This document shows positions 8,810 to 16,600 of a stretch of DNA of 64,000 bases, piece by piece. A model generated the notes under the pieces. It was not told where the DNA came from and did not search any database. It saw only the letters and a list, made by a program, of their open reading frames with translations. Origin of the DNA: JAJISG01 sp964347345 (GTDB lineage Archaea > Thermoplasmatota > Thermoplasmata > RBG-16-68-12 > JAJISG01). A program made the translations under genes and the position numbers. The stretch is taken from contig CAYFYB010000006.1 of the NCBI GenBank assembly GCA_964347345.1, forward strand, positions 1 through 64,000, written 5' to 3'. How positions within the stretch are numbered: the first letter of the stretch is position 1; each line of letters starts with the position of its first letter.

Positions 8810-8911
8810 GTGAGAGTCGCAGTGATCGACCCTATGAGTGCTGAGGCATCTCAGAAGACTTCTGCAACCGGTGTGACCCGGTTGTACGACAGAAAAGGCT
8901 CCTCCGGGTGA
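8810..8911 (+). pseudogene. possible 33-codon peptide or gene remnant
   Basis: A GTG-started frame reads MRVAVIDPMSAEASQKTSATG then stops after 33 residues. The first half resembles the start of a Rossmann-like protein, but nothing follows. A TATA-like ctttaagc lies about 50 nt upstream. It could be a decayed gene start or chance; no homologue was recognised. Confidence 0.2.
8865..8884. repeat. 7-bp inverted repeat (hairpin) downstream of the 114-codon gene
   Basis: CAACCGG (8865–8871) and CCGGTTG (8878–8884) are perfect inverted copies separated by 6 nt. They sit about 40 nt beyond the stop of the minus-strand gene at 8923. A transcript 3'-end hairpin is the simplest reading; no T-run follows, so the terminator role is uncertain. 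The rest of 8674–8922 holds only promoter-like AT-rich stretches. Confidence 0.35.
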
Positions 8912-8922
8912 ACACTCAAGAC

Positions 8923-9267
8923 CTACGCCTTCGCCTTGCTCTGAAGGCTTTCAGCAGTCTTAGTGACTGACAGAACAATTAGATCGAGGAACTGGTCCCA
9001 TGGTAGAACACCATCGATCCATCTGAAGAAGCCCTTCCTGTGAGCCCCGATCGTTCTCATGAATCTGTCGGGATCAAGGCCTGCCCCGGAGAGCTTCGGT
9101 CCCCAGCCGCTCTTCCACAAGTAGCGAGGCAGCTTGTTTCCGTACCAGTACGTCAGAGGGTCTGCCACCGAGTGGCCACCCTCCTCCCTTGACTGAGGAT
9201 GTCTTCTCAGGAACCTCAGAACCTCCTCCCTCAGTCTGATGGGCTCAGATGGCCTTTCGAGCTGCAT
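8923..9267 (-). CDS. hypothetical protein, downstream partner of the Hjc-like gene
   Basis: A 114-residue soluble protein of unknown function, MQLERPSEPIRLREEVLRF at the N terminus. It has a helix-rich start followed by a tryptophan/aromatic-rich middle (YWYGNKLPRYLWKSGWGP). It starts 9 nt after the Hjc-like gene and is surely cotranscribed, suggesting a joint role in DNA repair or recombination (inference). No family recognised. Confidence 0.65.
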   Translation of the reverse strand: MQLERPSEPIRLREEVLRFLRRHPQSREEGGHSVADPLTYWYGNKLPRYLWKSGWGPKLSGAGLDPDRFMRTIGAHRKGFFRWIDGVLPWDQFLDLIVLSVTKTAESLQSKAKA

Positions 9268-9276
9268 GGCAGAAGC

Positions 9277-9840
9277 CTATTCTCTAGCCTCCTCGTCTGC
9301 CTTATCTGTTTGGGATACCCTTCCTATAGCACCGCCCGCCAGATAAGAGAGGAACTCGTGAAGGGGCAGGCCCGAGGACCATCTCAGGATGTAGTGTCCC
9401 TCCTTGCTCGTGCTTGCCTTCGGCAATTCAGCCTGAATCCTACTCAGGGCACCAGCAACCTCGATGTCGTCAAAGGTGAAGATACGCCAGCTGTCCCCTC
9501 TGCGGTTCTTGAGTCTGTACGCGTAGATGGGGAGGACCCGTGACTTGGCACACTCCTCCCGAAGAACGCGAGCCTGGGCCACAGTTCGCTGGTTATTACT
9601 CAACCATAGGGTCTCATTCTTGGAGGCTTTGACCTCAATGGGGAAGGACACGTCACCGCGGATCGCCACCAAGTCAACTCCCAAGGACCCGGCCGCCCGA
9701 AGAACCGTGAAGGGCCACTCCGTGATCCTCCAGTATCCTTCTCGCTCCTCGGGGGTGCAGGATTTAGTGACCTTATCCAGGACCTCGGCATCGCCCCTCA
9801 GAATTCCTTTTAGTTCCCTCTCGAAGGTCCCTCCTGACAT
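9277..9840 (-). CDS. Holliday junction resolvase-like (Hjc family) nuclease
   Basis: A 187-residue protein with the PD-(D/E)XK fold signature of archaeal Hjc: GTFERELKGIL with the early catalytic Glu, then GVDLVAIRGDVSFPIEVKAS giving D...E-V-K. Hjc cuts four-way DNA junctions during recombination. It is longer than typical Hjc (about 120–140 residues), with extra residues between the first helix and the D motif and a C-terminal extension of about 60 residues. The extra tail and neighbour could mean a divergent role. Confidence 0.75.
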   Translation of the reverse strand: MSGGTFERELKGILRGDAEVLDKVTKSCTPEEREGYWRITEWPFTVLRAAGSLGVDLVAIRGDVSFPIEVKASKNETLWLSNNQRTVAQARVLREECAKSRVLPIYAYRLKNRRGDSWRIFTFDDIEVAGALSRIQAELPKASTSKEGHYILRWSSGLPLHEFLSYLAGGAIGRVSQTDKADEEARE

Positions 9841-9949
9841 CGCTCACCCATGTGGCAGGCGGTATAAATACGGATGCGGTGGGGGTCAGTGAAAGTTAAG
9901 GAGCTCATCACTCCTTTATAGAAGGCCGACCTCGTGTCGTCGATACTCG

Positions 9950-10081
9950 ATGTTCGAACTCCTGTGTCCGTACTGTGGGTGGGAGGGCAAGGAGGCTGTC
10001 TTCGATGCCCACATGAACCCTTTCTGCCCGGAATGTAATCTGCCCCTGCAGCTCAAGCAGTTTTTCAAGAAGAAGGAGTAG
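9950..10081 (+). CDS. 43-residue zinc-ribbon protein
   Basis: ATG at 9950 opens a short frame: MFELLCPYCGWEGKEAVFDA, then HMNPFCPECNLPLQLKQFFKK and stop. Two CPxC knuckles (CPYC and CPEC) 20 residues apart form a classic zinc ribbon with a basic tail. A TATA-like ctttatag lies at about 9913–9920, giving a nearly leaderless start. Such mini zinc ribbons often bind nucleic acid or a protein partner; the target is unknown. Confidence 0.75.
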   Translation: MFELLCPYCGWEGKEAVFDAHMNPFCPECNLPLQLKQFFKKKE

Positions 10082-10199
10082 AACTGGCTTGGTCCGTAAC
10101 GGGGCGGGCTGGCGGGAACCTCTATAGTATACGGGTCGTTACAGATGCCTAACTCCCTCATCTGTTGAAGGCGCGGGAGGTCCTAGGAGGGCGGAAGTA

Positions 10200-12134
10200 G
10201 TGTCGATGCCTGATGTCGCTCCATACGGCTCTTGGAAGTCGCCAATCACCTCAGACCTCATAGTGGCTGAGACGGTCCCGCTGAGTCAGACCGCTCTTGA
10301 TGGTGAGGACACGTACTGGGTCGAGACCCGTTTGACGGAGGGCGGACGAAATGTCGTTGTCAGAAGGGCTGCCGATGGGCAGATGGTGGACATCACGCCA
10401 CCGCCCTTCAACGCACGAACCCGAGTTCATGAGTATGGCGGTGGTGCCTTCGCCGTTGCCGCGGGAACAGTCTATTTCTCCAACTTCACGGACCAACGCC
10501 TGTATCGGCAGAGAAGCGGGAGCCAGCCGGAGCCCATCACCCCTGCTACAGCCCTGCGGTATGCAGATTTTGTCGTGGATCGCCCAAGGGGCCAGCTTGT
10601 TTGTGTGGCCGAGGACCATCGCATTCGCGGCCAGCAGCCCACTAACTTCTTGGCGAGCCTCGATCTGAAAGGGGAGGCCGAAGCGAAGGTCATCAGCTCG
10701 GGGAACGACTTCTACTCATCTCCGCGACTGAGCTCCGATGGATCCCTGTTAGCTTGGCTCACGTGGAACCACCCAAACATGCCCTGGGACGGTACAGAGC
10801 TCTGGCAGGGTGAGGTGAAGAAGGACGGGACCCTTGGTCAGGCAGAGCGAATCGCAGGCGGGATTGGGGAGTCCATCTACCAACCCGAGTTCTCTCCTGC
10901 CGGTATCCTCCACTTCATATCTGACCGGACTGGGTGGTGGAATTTGTACCGATTGGTGGACGGTCATATCGATACCCTCTGCGAGCTGGAGGCCGAGTTC
11001 GGCAGGCCCCAGTGGCTTCTCGGAACCTCCACTTATGCCTTCGAGTCAGAAGGCGCCATCATCTGCTCCTACACTCAGGGTGGAGCATGGCACCTGGCGA
11101 CGCTCGATCTCGACACCCTGAAGCTGGAAACGATTGAAACTCCATATACCGAGATTCAATGGCACTTACGGGCGGCGCCTGGTCGGGTTGTCTTCGGTGC
11201 CGGATCCCCCATCCAGCCACTTTCCATCGTTCAGCTCGCTCTTGAAACAGGGGAACTCGAGATCCTCCGCCGGTCGAGTAACGTCGCCGTGGAGCAGGAT
11301 TACATCTCGATACCGGAGTCCCTGGAGTTCCCGACGGAGCAGGGACTCAAGGCCCATGCCATGTACTACCGCCCCAAGAGCCGTGACTTCGTGGGCCCGC
11401 CGACCGAGAGGCCTCCCCTACTGGTCATGAGTCACGGTGGCCCTACTTCCGCAGCTCACAATTCTTTGGATTTTGTCATCCAATACTGGACCAGCCGGGG
11501 CTTCGCCGTGCTCAACGTGAACTATGGGGGCAGCACCGGCTACGGAAGGGCCTACCGTGATAGGCTCAAGGGCCAGTGGGGGGTCGTGGACGTGAACGAT
11601 TGTGCCAACGGCGCCCGCTACCTTTCGGAAGTGGGGGAGGTTGACAACAAGCGGCTGGTGATCCGAGGTGGCAGCGCTGGTGGCTATACAACCCTCTGTG
11701 CGTTGACGTTCCGCGACGTCTTTCGGGCGGGAGCCAGTTACTTCGGCGTGAGCGACCTGGAGGCCCTCGCGAAGGAGACACACAAGTTTGAATCGCGCTA
11801 CCTCGACGGCTTGATCGGACCATATCCTGAGGAGCGTGACCTCTACCGCGAGCGGTCGCCGATTCACCACACTGACAGGCTGTCCTGTCCCATAATCTTC
11901 TTTCAGGGCCTGGAGGACGAGGTCGTACCCCCTAGCCAAGCCGAGCTCATGGTTCAGTCCCTGCGCTCCAAGGGTCTCCCCGTTGCCTATATCGCCTTCG
12001 AGGGAGAGCAGCACGGGTTTCGCCGTGCCGAGAACATCAAGCGGGCATTGGACGCCGAGCTATACTTCTACTCGAGGATCTTCGGGTTTGAGTTGGCGGA
12101 GCCTGGGGAGCCAGTGCCCATCGAGAATCTATAG
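10200..12134 (+). CDS. S9 family peptidase (acylaminoacyl/dipeptidyl peptidase-like)
   Basis: A 644-residue two-domain serine peptidase. An N-terminal seven-bladed beta-propeller (about 1–370) gates an alpha/beta-hydrolase domain. The catalytic triad is visible: Ser in RGGSAGGYT near residue 492, Asp in GLEDEVVPPSQ, His in EGEQHGFRRAE. It removes residues from short peptides in the cytosol. The GTG at 10200 is used; ATG at 10206 is an alternative start. Fits the peptide uptake systems at 34–40 kb (inference). Confidence 0.93.
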   Translation: MSMPDVAPYGSWKSPITSDLIVAETVPLSQTALDGEDTYWVETRLTEGGRNVVVRRAADGQMVDITPPPFNARTRVHEYGGGAFAVAAGTVYFSNFTDQRLYRQRSGSQPEPITPATALRYADFVVDRPRGQLVCVAEDHRIRGQQPTNFLASLDLKGEAEAKVISSGNDFYSSPRLSSDGSLLAWLTWNHPNMPWDGTELWQGEVKKDGTLGQAERIAGGIGESIYQPEFSPAGILHFISDRTGWWNLYRLVDGHIDTLCELEAEFGRPQWLLGTSTYAFESEGAIICSYTQGGAWHLATLDLDTLKLETIETPYTEIQWHLRAAPGRVVFGAGSPIQPLSIVQLALETGELEILRRSSNVAVEQDYISIPESLEFPTEQGLKAHAMYYRPKSRDFVGPPTERPPLLVMSHGGPTSAAHNSLDFVIQYWTSRGFAVLNVNYGGSTGYGRAYRDRLKGQWGVVDVNDCANGARYLSEVGEVDNKRLVIRGGSAGGYTTLCALTFRDVFRAGASYFGVSDLEALAKETHKFESRYLDGLIGPYPEERDLYRERSPIHHTDRLSCPIIFFQGLEDEVVPPSQAELMVQSLRSKGLPVAYIAFEGEQHGFRRAENIKRALDAELYFYSRIFGFELAEPGEPVPIENL

Positions 12135-12181
12135 TCTGGGGCCCCACGCCCTGAAGCGTTCTCTTCGGGATGCCAACGGGC

Positions 12182-12583
12182 CTACGCCTTCAGAAGGTCC
12201 TTCGCCCTGTCCAGATTGTCGACTGTCATCGCGACTTGCGTCTTCCCATCCCTCGTCCCCAGCAGGTAGATGGAGGAGACATTGACTTTAGCCCTCGTCA
12301 GTCGTCGCGCCACTTTGGCCAGTTCGCCCGGGCGGTCTATGAGATCTGCTACCAGGATCTCGTTCTCCTCGTACCTTAACCCTGAAGCCTCGAGGGCTCT
12401 CCTTGTGGTGTTCACGTCGTTTGTCACGACTCGATAGAAGGGTGTAGCGTTGGTGACCTCGCTGGCGATGGCCTTGATGTTCACTGCACTTACTGCAAGA
12501 GCCTCCGTGACTCTCGCCAGTTCCCCAGGTCTATCCTCCACAAAGACCTTGAACTCTAGCAGTCTCGTTCCCTTCAACGACAT
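12182..12583 (-). CDS. tandem ACT-domain protein
   Basis: From ATG at 12583 (MSLKGTRLLEFKV) a 133-residue protein holds two ACT domains, each opening with the amino-acid-binding signature (VFVEDRPGELARVTEAL and VADLIDRPGELAKVARRL). ACT domains bind amino acids and regulate enzymes; stand-alone double-ACT proteins are common in Archaea, with unknown partners. A frame extension to 12598 exists but a TATA-like element (rc of caataaacc, about 12595–12603) argues for the shorter form. Confidence 0.85.
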   Translation of the reverse strand: MSLKGTRLLEFKVFVEDRPGELARVTEALAVSAVNIKAIASEVTNATPFYRVVTNDVNTTRRALEASGLRYEENEILVADLIDRPGELAKVARRLTRAKVNVSSIYLLGTRDGKTQVAMTVDNLDRAKDLLKA

Positions 12584-12622
12584 CACCCCCAGGGTCAATA
12601 AACCTTTCGAAGGAACGCAGTT

Positions 12623-13945
12623 TCAGGGAGAGAGTCTGTTACGATCCCTGGGAAAGAGGATTGCCTCCCTTATGTTGTCTAGCTCGGCGACCTTCGCCAC
12701 GAAGCGGTCTAGACCGAATCCCCAGCCTCCGTGAGGTGGCATCCCATACCTGAAGGCCTTCAGATAGAACTCGAAGTCCTCGGGGTCCAGGCCCTTGTGC
12801 CGCAACCGCCTGACCAGCTCGTCATACCGGTGCTCCCTTTGACCACCGGAGGCCATCTCATCTCCCTTATAGTCCAGGTCGAAGGAATGAGAGTACTCTG
12901 GCTCTTCGTCGTTGACCATGATGTAGAAGGGCTTGATCTCCGACGGATACTCCACGATGTAGTATAGGATGTGGCCCTCTCGCTTCATGGCGTTCCCCAG
13001 GATCTTCTCCGCCTCCGTGTCTATGTCCTCTCCCGCCCCCACCTTCTTCCCTTCCTCCGCCAGAATCTCCCTGGCCTCTTCATAATGAAGCCTGGGGACC
13101 GGGGTCTTGGGAATGACCGGATCGACGCCCAAAATCTCCAGCTCCTCCTTGGATACCTGCTTGATATGCTTCAGGGAGTGCACGAAGGCCTCCTCCAGCA
13201 CCCTTAGCACGTCCTCCTGAGATCGGATAAAGGCCATCTCTCCATCGAAGGAGATGAACTCGGACGTGTGTCTCACCGTGTCCGACAGCTCGGCCCGAAA
13301 GGCGGGGGCTATCTCGTAAACTCTGTCGAGGCCCGTGGCCATGAGCATCTGCTTGTAAAGCTGAGGACTCTGGGCGAGGTAGGCCTTCCTCCCGAAGTAG
13401 TCGACTTTGAAAAGGGTGGCACCCCCCTCAGCCCCAGCACTGATGATCTTGGGCGTCTGAGTCTCCACGAAACCCGTGAGTCGCATGTACTCCCTCAGCC
13501 CGTCGTTTATGTGGGACCTGAGCTGAAAGACAGACCTGACCTCCGCTTTTCGCAGATCAATGAAGCGGTTGTCTATCCTGGTATCCATCTCAGCCCCAAC
13601 CTTGTCCACGACACCCAGTGGCAGCGGTTTGGCCGACTGGCTCAGGACGAAGTACGAGTCGGGAAGGATTTCGAAGCCGTTCCTCACTTTCGAGTTCTCC
13701 CGGACGGTGCCACGAACTGCGACCACGCTCTCCCGGGGAAGGCCCGTCAGTTCTTTGAACACCTTCTCGTTGTCGGCCTTCACTGTCGTCACCTGCAGCG
13801 TGCCCTCCCGCTGCCTGAGGAGAAGGAAGGCGATACCACCGAGATTTCTCACTTCCTCGAGCCACCCTGCCGCTGCGACTTCCCGGTCAAAGTCCTCCTC
13901 GCCAATCTGCCTGAGCCCCTTGAAGGGCGGCCAGTCTTCTAGCAT
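12623..13945 (-). CDS. aspS: aspartyl-tRNA synthetase, archaeal type
   Basis: A 440-residue class II synthetase. An N-terminal OB anticodon-binding domain (about 1–110) leads to the catalytic core with motif 2 region VYEIAPAFRAELSDTVRHTSEF and motif 3 GGWGFGLDRFVAKV. The flipping-loop region GAEGGATLFKVDYFGRKAYLAQSPQLYKQ is intact. Whether it also charges tRNA-Asn cannot be told from this window. The start at 13945 (MLEDWPPFKGL) was chosen because a strong TATA box lies 29–36 nt upstream. Confidence 0.95.
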   Translation of the reverse strand: MLEDWPPFKGLRQIGEEDFDREVAAAGWLEEVRNLGGIAFLLLRQREGTLQVTTVKADNEKVFKELTGLPRESVVAVRGTVRENSKVRNGFEILPDSYFVLSQSAKPLPLGVVDKVGAEMDTRIDNRFIDLRKAEVRSVFQLRSHINDGLREYMRLTGFVETQTPKIISAGAEGGATLFKVDYFGRKAYLAQSPQLYKQMLMATGLDRVYEIAPAFRAELSDTVRHTSEFISFDGEMAFIRSQEDVLRVLEEAFVHSLKHIKQVSKEELEILGVDPVIPKTPVPRLHYEEAREILAEEGKKVGAGEDIDTEAEKILGNAMKREGHILYYIVEYPSEIKPFYIMVNDEEPEYSHSFDLDYKGDEMASGGQREHRYDELVRRLRHKGLDPEDFEFYLKAFRYGMPPHGGWGFGLDRFVAKVAELDNIREAILFPRDRNRLSP

Positions 13946-13973
13946 TCCATCCAGGCTCAGTAGTGTGTGAGGG

Positions 13974-13981
13974 TATAAAAG
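13974..13981 (-). promoter_or_regulatory. TATA box of the AspRS gene
   Basis: The minus strand reads CTTTTATA here, a near-consensus archaeal TATA box, 29–36 nt upstream of the chosen ATG at 13945. It predicts a very short leader. Confidence 0.65.
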
Positions 13982-14048
13982 GGTCTTCTGTGGCTCAGCA
14001 CAGGTGGGGGAACTCACGCTTCCTGGCCCCGGAAAGGGTGGGGCCAGC

Positions 14049-15068
14049 CTACCTCTTCATCTCGGTGATGATGTCCCGGGCCTCCACCTCCATATCCGCC
14101 GTCTTGTACGGGACGACCTCGATGTGGGGATAGGCAATAGCCACCCGGGGGTCCGCCGCGAACTTATCCAGGATTCTCTTCACAATCTCGCTCCGGTAGA
14201 AGCGCCTGCGGTAGGATGGGCAAAAGTAGATGAGATGCATGTCCACCGAGGACTCGCTGAAGGTCAGGGTTATGGTCGGTTCCTCGACCATGTACGTGGC
14301 CAGGTCCGCAAACTCGTACTTGCTCCGGACCACGCTCCTGTTGTTCCTCATCAGGTCCCCGACCACCTCCTCCGCGGCGTCGCGGAGGAGCTTCTCCGCC
14401 ACCTTGTGGTCGCTCTCGAAGGTGACGGACACCCTGATCTCGTCCCAGATGAATTCGGTGTCTCTGGTGTAGTTGTAGACGTTCGCGTCGAGGACGTAGC
14501 TGTTGGGTATGGCCACATATCGGCCCGTGAAGGTGTCGCCGCCCATCCATCCCCCGAACTCCCTCACAAGGGTATTGGTGAGGGATATCTGAATCACGTA
14601 GCCGCGAACGCTGTTGATCTCGATCCTGTCCCCCAGCTTATACAGCCTCCTAGCTACGAGAACACCCCAGCCCACGAGGTTCAGGAGAGGCTTCTGAAGA
14701 ACGTAGATCAAGGCTGCAGAGACGAGGCCAAGGCTCAGGGCATCCACCACTTGGGCGTTTGTCATGAAGAAGATGAGGCTCAGGAATACCCCCGCCCATA
14801 TCATATAGCTGACCAGCTGAAATAGGGCGTATATGTCGGCCTCGTGGGGCATCCTGGCGGCCAAGGCCATTCGGAATAGGGGCTTCACCAGCTCCATGAC
14901 CAGCTTCGTGGCCAGGATGATGAGGAAGACGGTCAAGTAGACGGTGTAATTGCCCAGGGGAAGAACGGGGAGGGGGAACGGGAACTCGAAGAGTCCCATG
15001 GAGACGACGAGGGACACGACGATGACGAAGGAGGATATGAGGAAGATTGTTCTAGCCTTGGACCCCAT
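14049..15068 (-). CDS. MscS-family mechanosensitive ion channel
   Basis: A 339-residue membrane protein with four predicted helices in the first 130 residues (for example TIFLISSFVIVVSLVVSMGL, TVYLTVFLIILATKLVMEL, YMIWAGVFLSLIFFM). A pore-helix-like segment LSLGLVSAALIYVLQKPLLNL precedes the cytosolic beta domain (LGDRIEINSVRGYVIQISLT) typical of MscS. Such channels release solutes on osmotic down-shock. The C-terminal alpha/beta part is complete. Confidence 0.9.
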   Translation of the reverse strand: MGSKARTIFLISSFVIVVSLVVSMGLFEFPFPLPVLPLGNYTVYLTVFLIILATKLVMELVKPLFRMALAARMPHEADIYALFQLVSYMIWAGVFLSLIFFMTNAQVVDALSLGLVSAALIYVLQKPLLNLVGWGVLVARRLYKLGDRIEINSVRGYVIQISLTNTLVREFGGWMGGDTFTGRYVAIPNSYVLDANVYNYTRDTEFIWDEIRVSVTFESDHKVAEKLLRDAAEEVVGDLMRNNRSVVRSKYEFADLATYMVEEPTITLTFSESSVDMHLIYFCPSYRRRFYRSEIVKRILDKFAADPRVAIAYPHIEVVPYKTADMEVEARDIITEMKR

Positions 15069-15150
15069 TGTCTGAAAATCCTTCCCGGGCCCACTTATAG
15101 CTTGCTTCTAAGTTATCAGGGGAGAGAAAGGATGCTGGGGGAAGCTAAGG

Positions 15151-16350
15151 CTAGATGAACTCCTCGAAGTCGCTCACCAGCTCAGGATACTTCCTCTTGA
15201 CCGCCTGAAGAATCGCCAAAACAGAGAGCTTCTCCACCCTGGCATCGGCGAGGCTGTCGATGAGCTTGTCCAAGATCTCGTCACTCAGCCTTGCCAGTTT
15301 CTCCTTGGCCAACCAGTTACGATAGAGGTTGTTCTCCATGAGGGCCCTCCAGCCTCTTTCGTACTTCATCAGTTGCTCCAAAGAGAAGTCTCCTTCCTGG
15401 GCCGCCTCCCCCAAGACCTCGCCCGCTATCCTCCCCGCTCTGCAGGCGTTGGCAACCCCACCACCGGTAATTGGGTCAATCTGCCGGGCGGCATCACCTA
15501 CGAGGATGACGCCGGGCGCGACGGTCCTCTCGAGGGGAGGAGAGGTAGACACCCCGCCGGCTACCCAGTCCAGAGGCTTACCCTTGCTCACCCTGGAGTC
15601 CTTCTCCACAAAGCGATCCAGAAACCTCTTCGCGTCGGCCTTCTCCCTTACCTTCTTGGCCATCACTCCGATGCCCACATTGGCGGTGTCTGAGGACTTG
15701 GGGAAAACCCACAGGTAGCCACCCGGCGCGACGTTGTTGCCCAGGTAGAACTCACAGTAGGCGGCGTCAACGCTCACCCCCGTGAGACGATACTGGAGGC
15801 AGCTCATGATGTCTCCTCCCTTGAGCCGGGTGTCCAGGCCTGCCCAACGACCTACCTGGGATTCGAAACCATCGGCGCCCACCACGCACTTTGCCCTGAC
15901 GTTGAACCTCTCCCCGAAGTGCTCTACCCTCACACCGACAACATCCCCATTCTCCTTGATGACGTTCGTGACGGTGGCCTTCACCATGATCTGCGCACCG
16001 GCCTTGGCGGCCTCAAAGGCTTGGACCTTGTCGAAGATATCCCTCTCGATGACCATACCCACCTCGTTTCCCGCGTACTTTTCCGAGATGGTCAGCCGAT
16101 GGCCTGCGGGGGAGATGATATGGGCTCCCTCTACCTCATTGGTCAGCCACCGCTTGTCGATCTTGATCCCGGCCTCATCGAGATGGGCCTTGGAGAGGCC
16201 CTCCCCGCATCTGACGGGGGAGCCGATGTCCTGTCGCTTCTCGAGAAGGAGAGTACGGGCACCATTCAGGGCGGCGAAGCGGGCCGTCAGGCTTCCCCCC
16301 GGGCCAGCTCCCACGACCACCACGTCGTACTCGTCTCTGGATTGCAACAC
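15151..16350 (-). CDS. ggr: geranylgeranyl reductase (digeranylgeranylglycerophospholipid reductase)
   Basis: A 399-residue FAD enzyme that saturates the isoprenoid chains of archaeal lipids. The N-terminal dinucleotide motif DVVVVGAGPGGSLTARFA, the VRCGEG segment with its conserved cysteine, and GDAARQIDPITGGGVANA near residue 285 are family signatures. It follows the ferredoxin gene by 1 nt. Ferredoxin is the known electron donor of archaeal GGR, so the pair is functional. Third gene of the lipid operon. Confidence 0.94.
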   Translation of the reverse strand: MLQSRDEYDVVVVGAGPGGSLTARFAALNGARTLLLEKRQDIGSPVRCGEGLSKAHLDEAGIKIDKRWLTNEVEGAHIISPAGHRLTISEKYAGNEVGMVIERDIFDKVQAFEAAKAGAQIMVKATVTNVIKENGDVVGVRVEHFGERFNVRAKCVVGADGFESQVGRWAGLDTRLKGGDIMSCLQYRLTGVSVDAAYCEFYLGNNVAPGGYLWVFPKSSDTANVGIGVMAKKVREKADAKRFLDRFVEKDSRVSKGKPLDWVAGGVSTSPPLERTVAPGVILVGDAARQIDPITGGGVANACRAGRIAGEVLGEAAQEGDFSLEQLMKYERGWRALMENNLYRNWLAKEKLARLSDEILDKLIDSLADARVEKLSVLAILQAVKRKYPELVSDFEEFI

Positions 16351-16351
16351 A

Positions 16352-16600
16352 TCACCGCAGCTTCGAGAGCTTGTGACCTCGGGGGAAATCTATGGCGCCC
16401 ACGGGACAGGCTTTGACACAGAGGCTGCACTGGGTGCAGTTCTCGTCGAAGGTGATGAGGACCTCCGTGAGGAAGATGGCGTTGGTCGGGCATGCCCCCA
16501 CACAGGCTCCACAGTGCATGCACAGGCCTGTGTCGATGGCCATTATGCCGTTGTCTATGATGGCCTGGGGGCTAACCAGCTCTTGGGTTGGCGGCTGCAT
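16352..16600 (-). CDS. 2[4Fe-4S] ferredoxin
   Basis: An 82-residue protein with two complete cluster motifs, CMHCGACVGACPTNAI and CTQCSLCVKACPVGAI (CxxCxxCxxxCP twice). It probably delivers low-potential electrons to GGR downstream and to the radical SAM enzyme upstream, both of which need reductant; this is inferred from the operon. Its start overlaps the end of the radical SAM gene by 29 nt. Confidence 0.93.
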   Translation of the reverse strand: MQPPTQELVSPQAIIDNGIMAIDTGLCMHCGACVGACPTNAIFLTEVLITFDENCTQCSLCVKACPVGAIDFPRGHKLSKLR

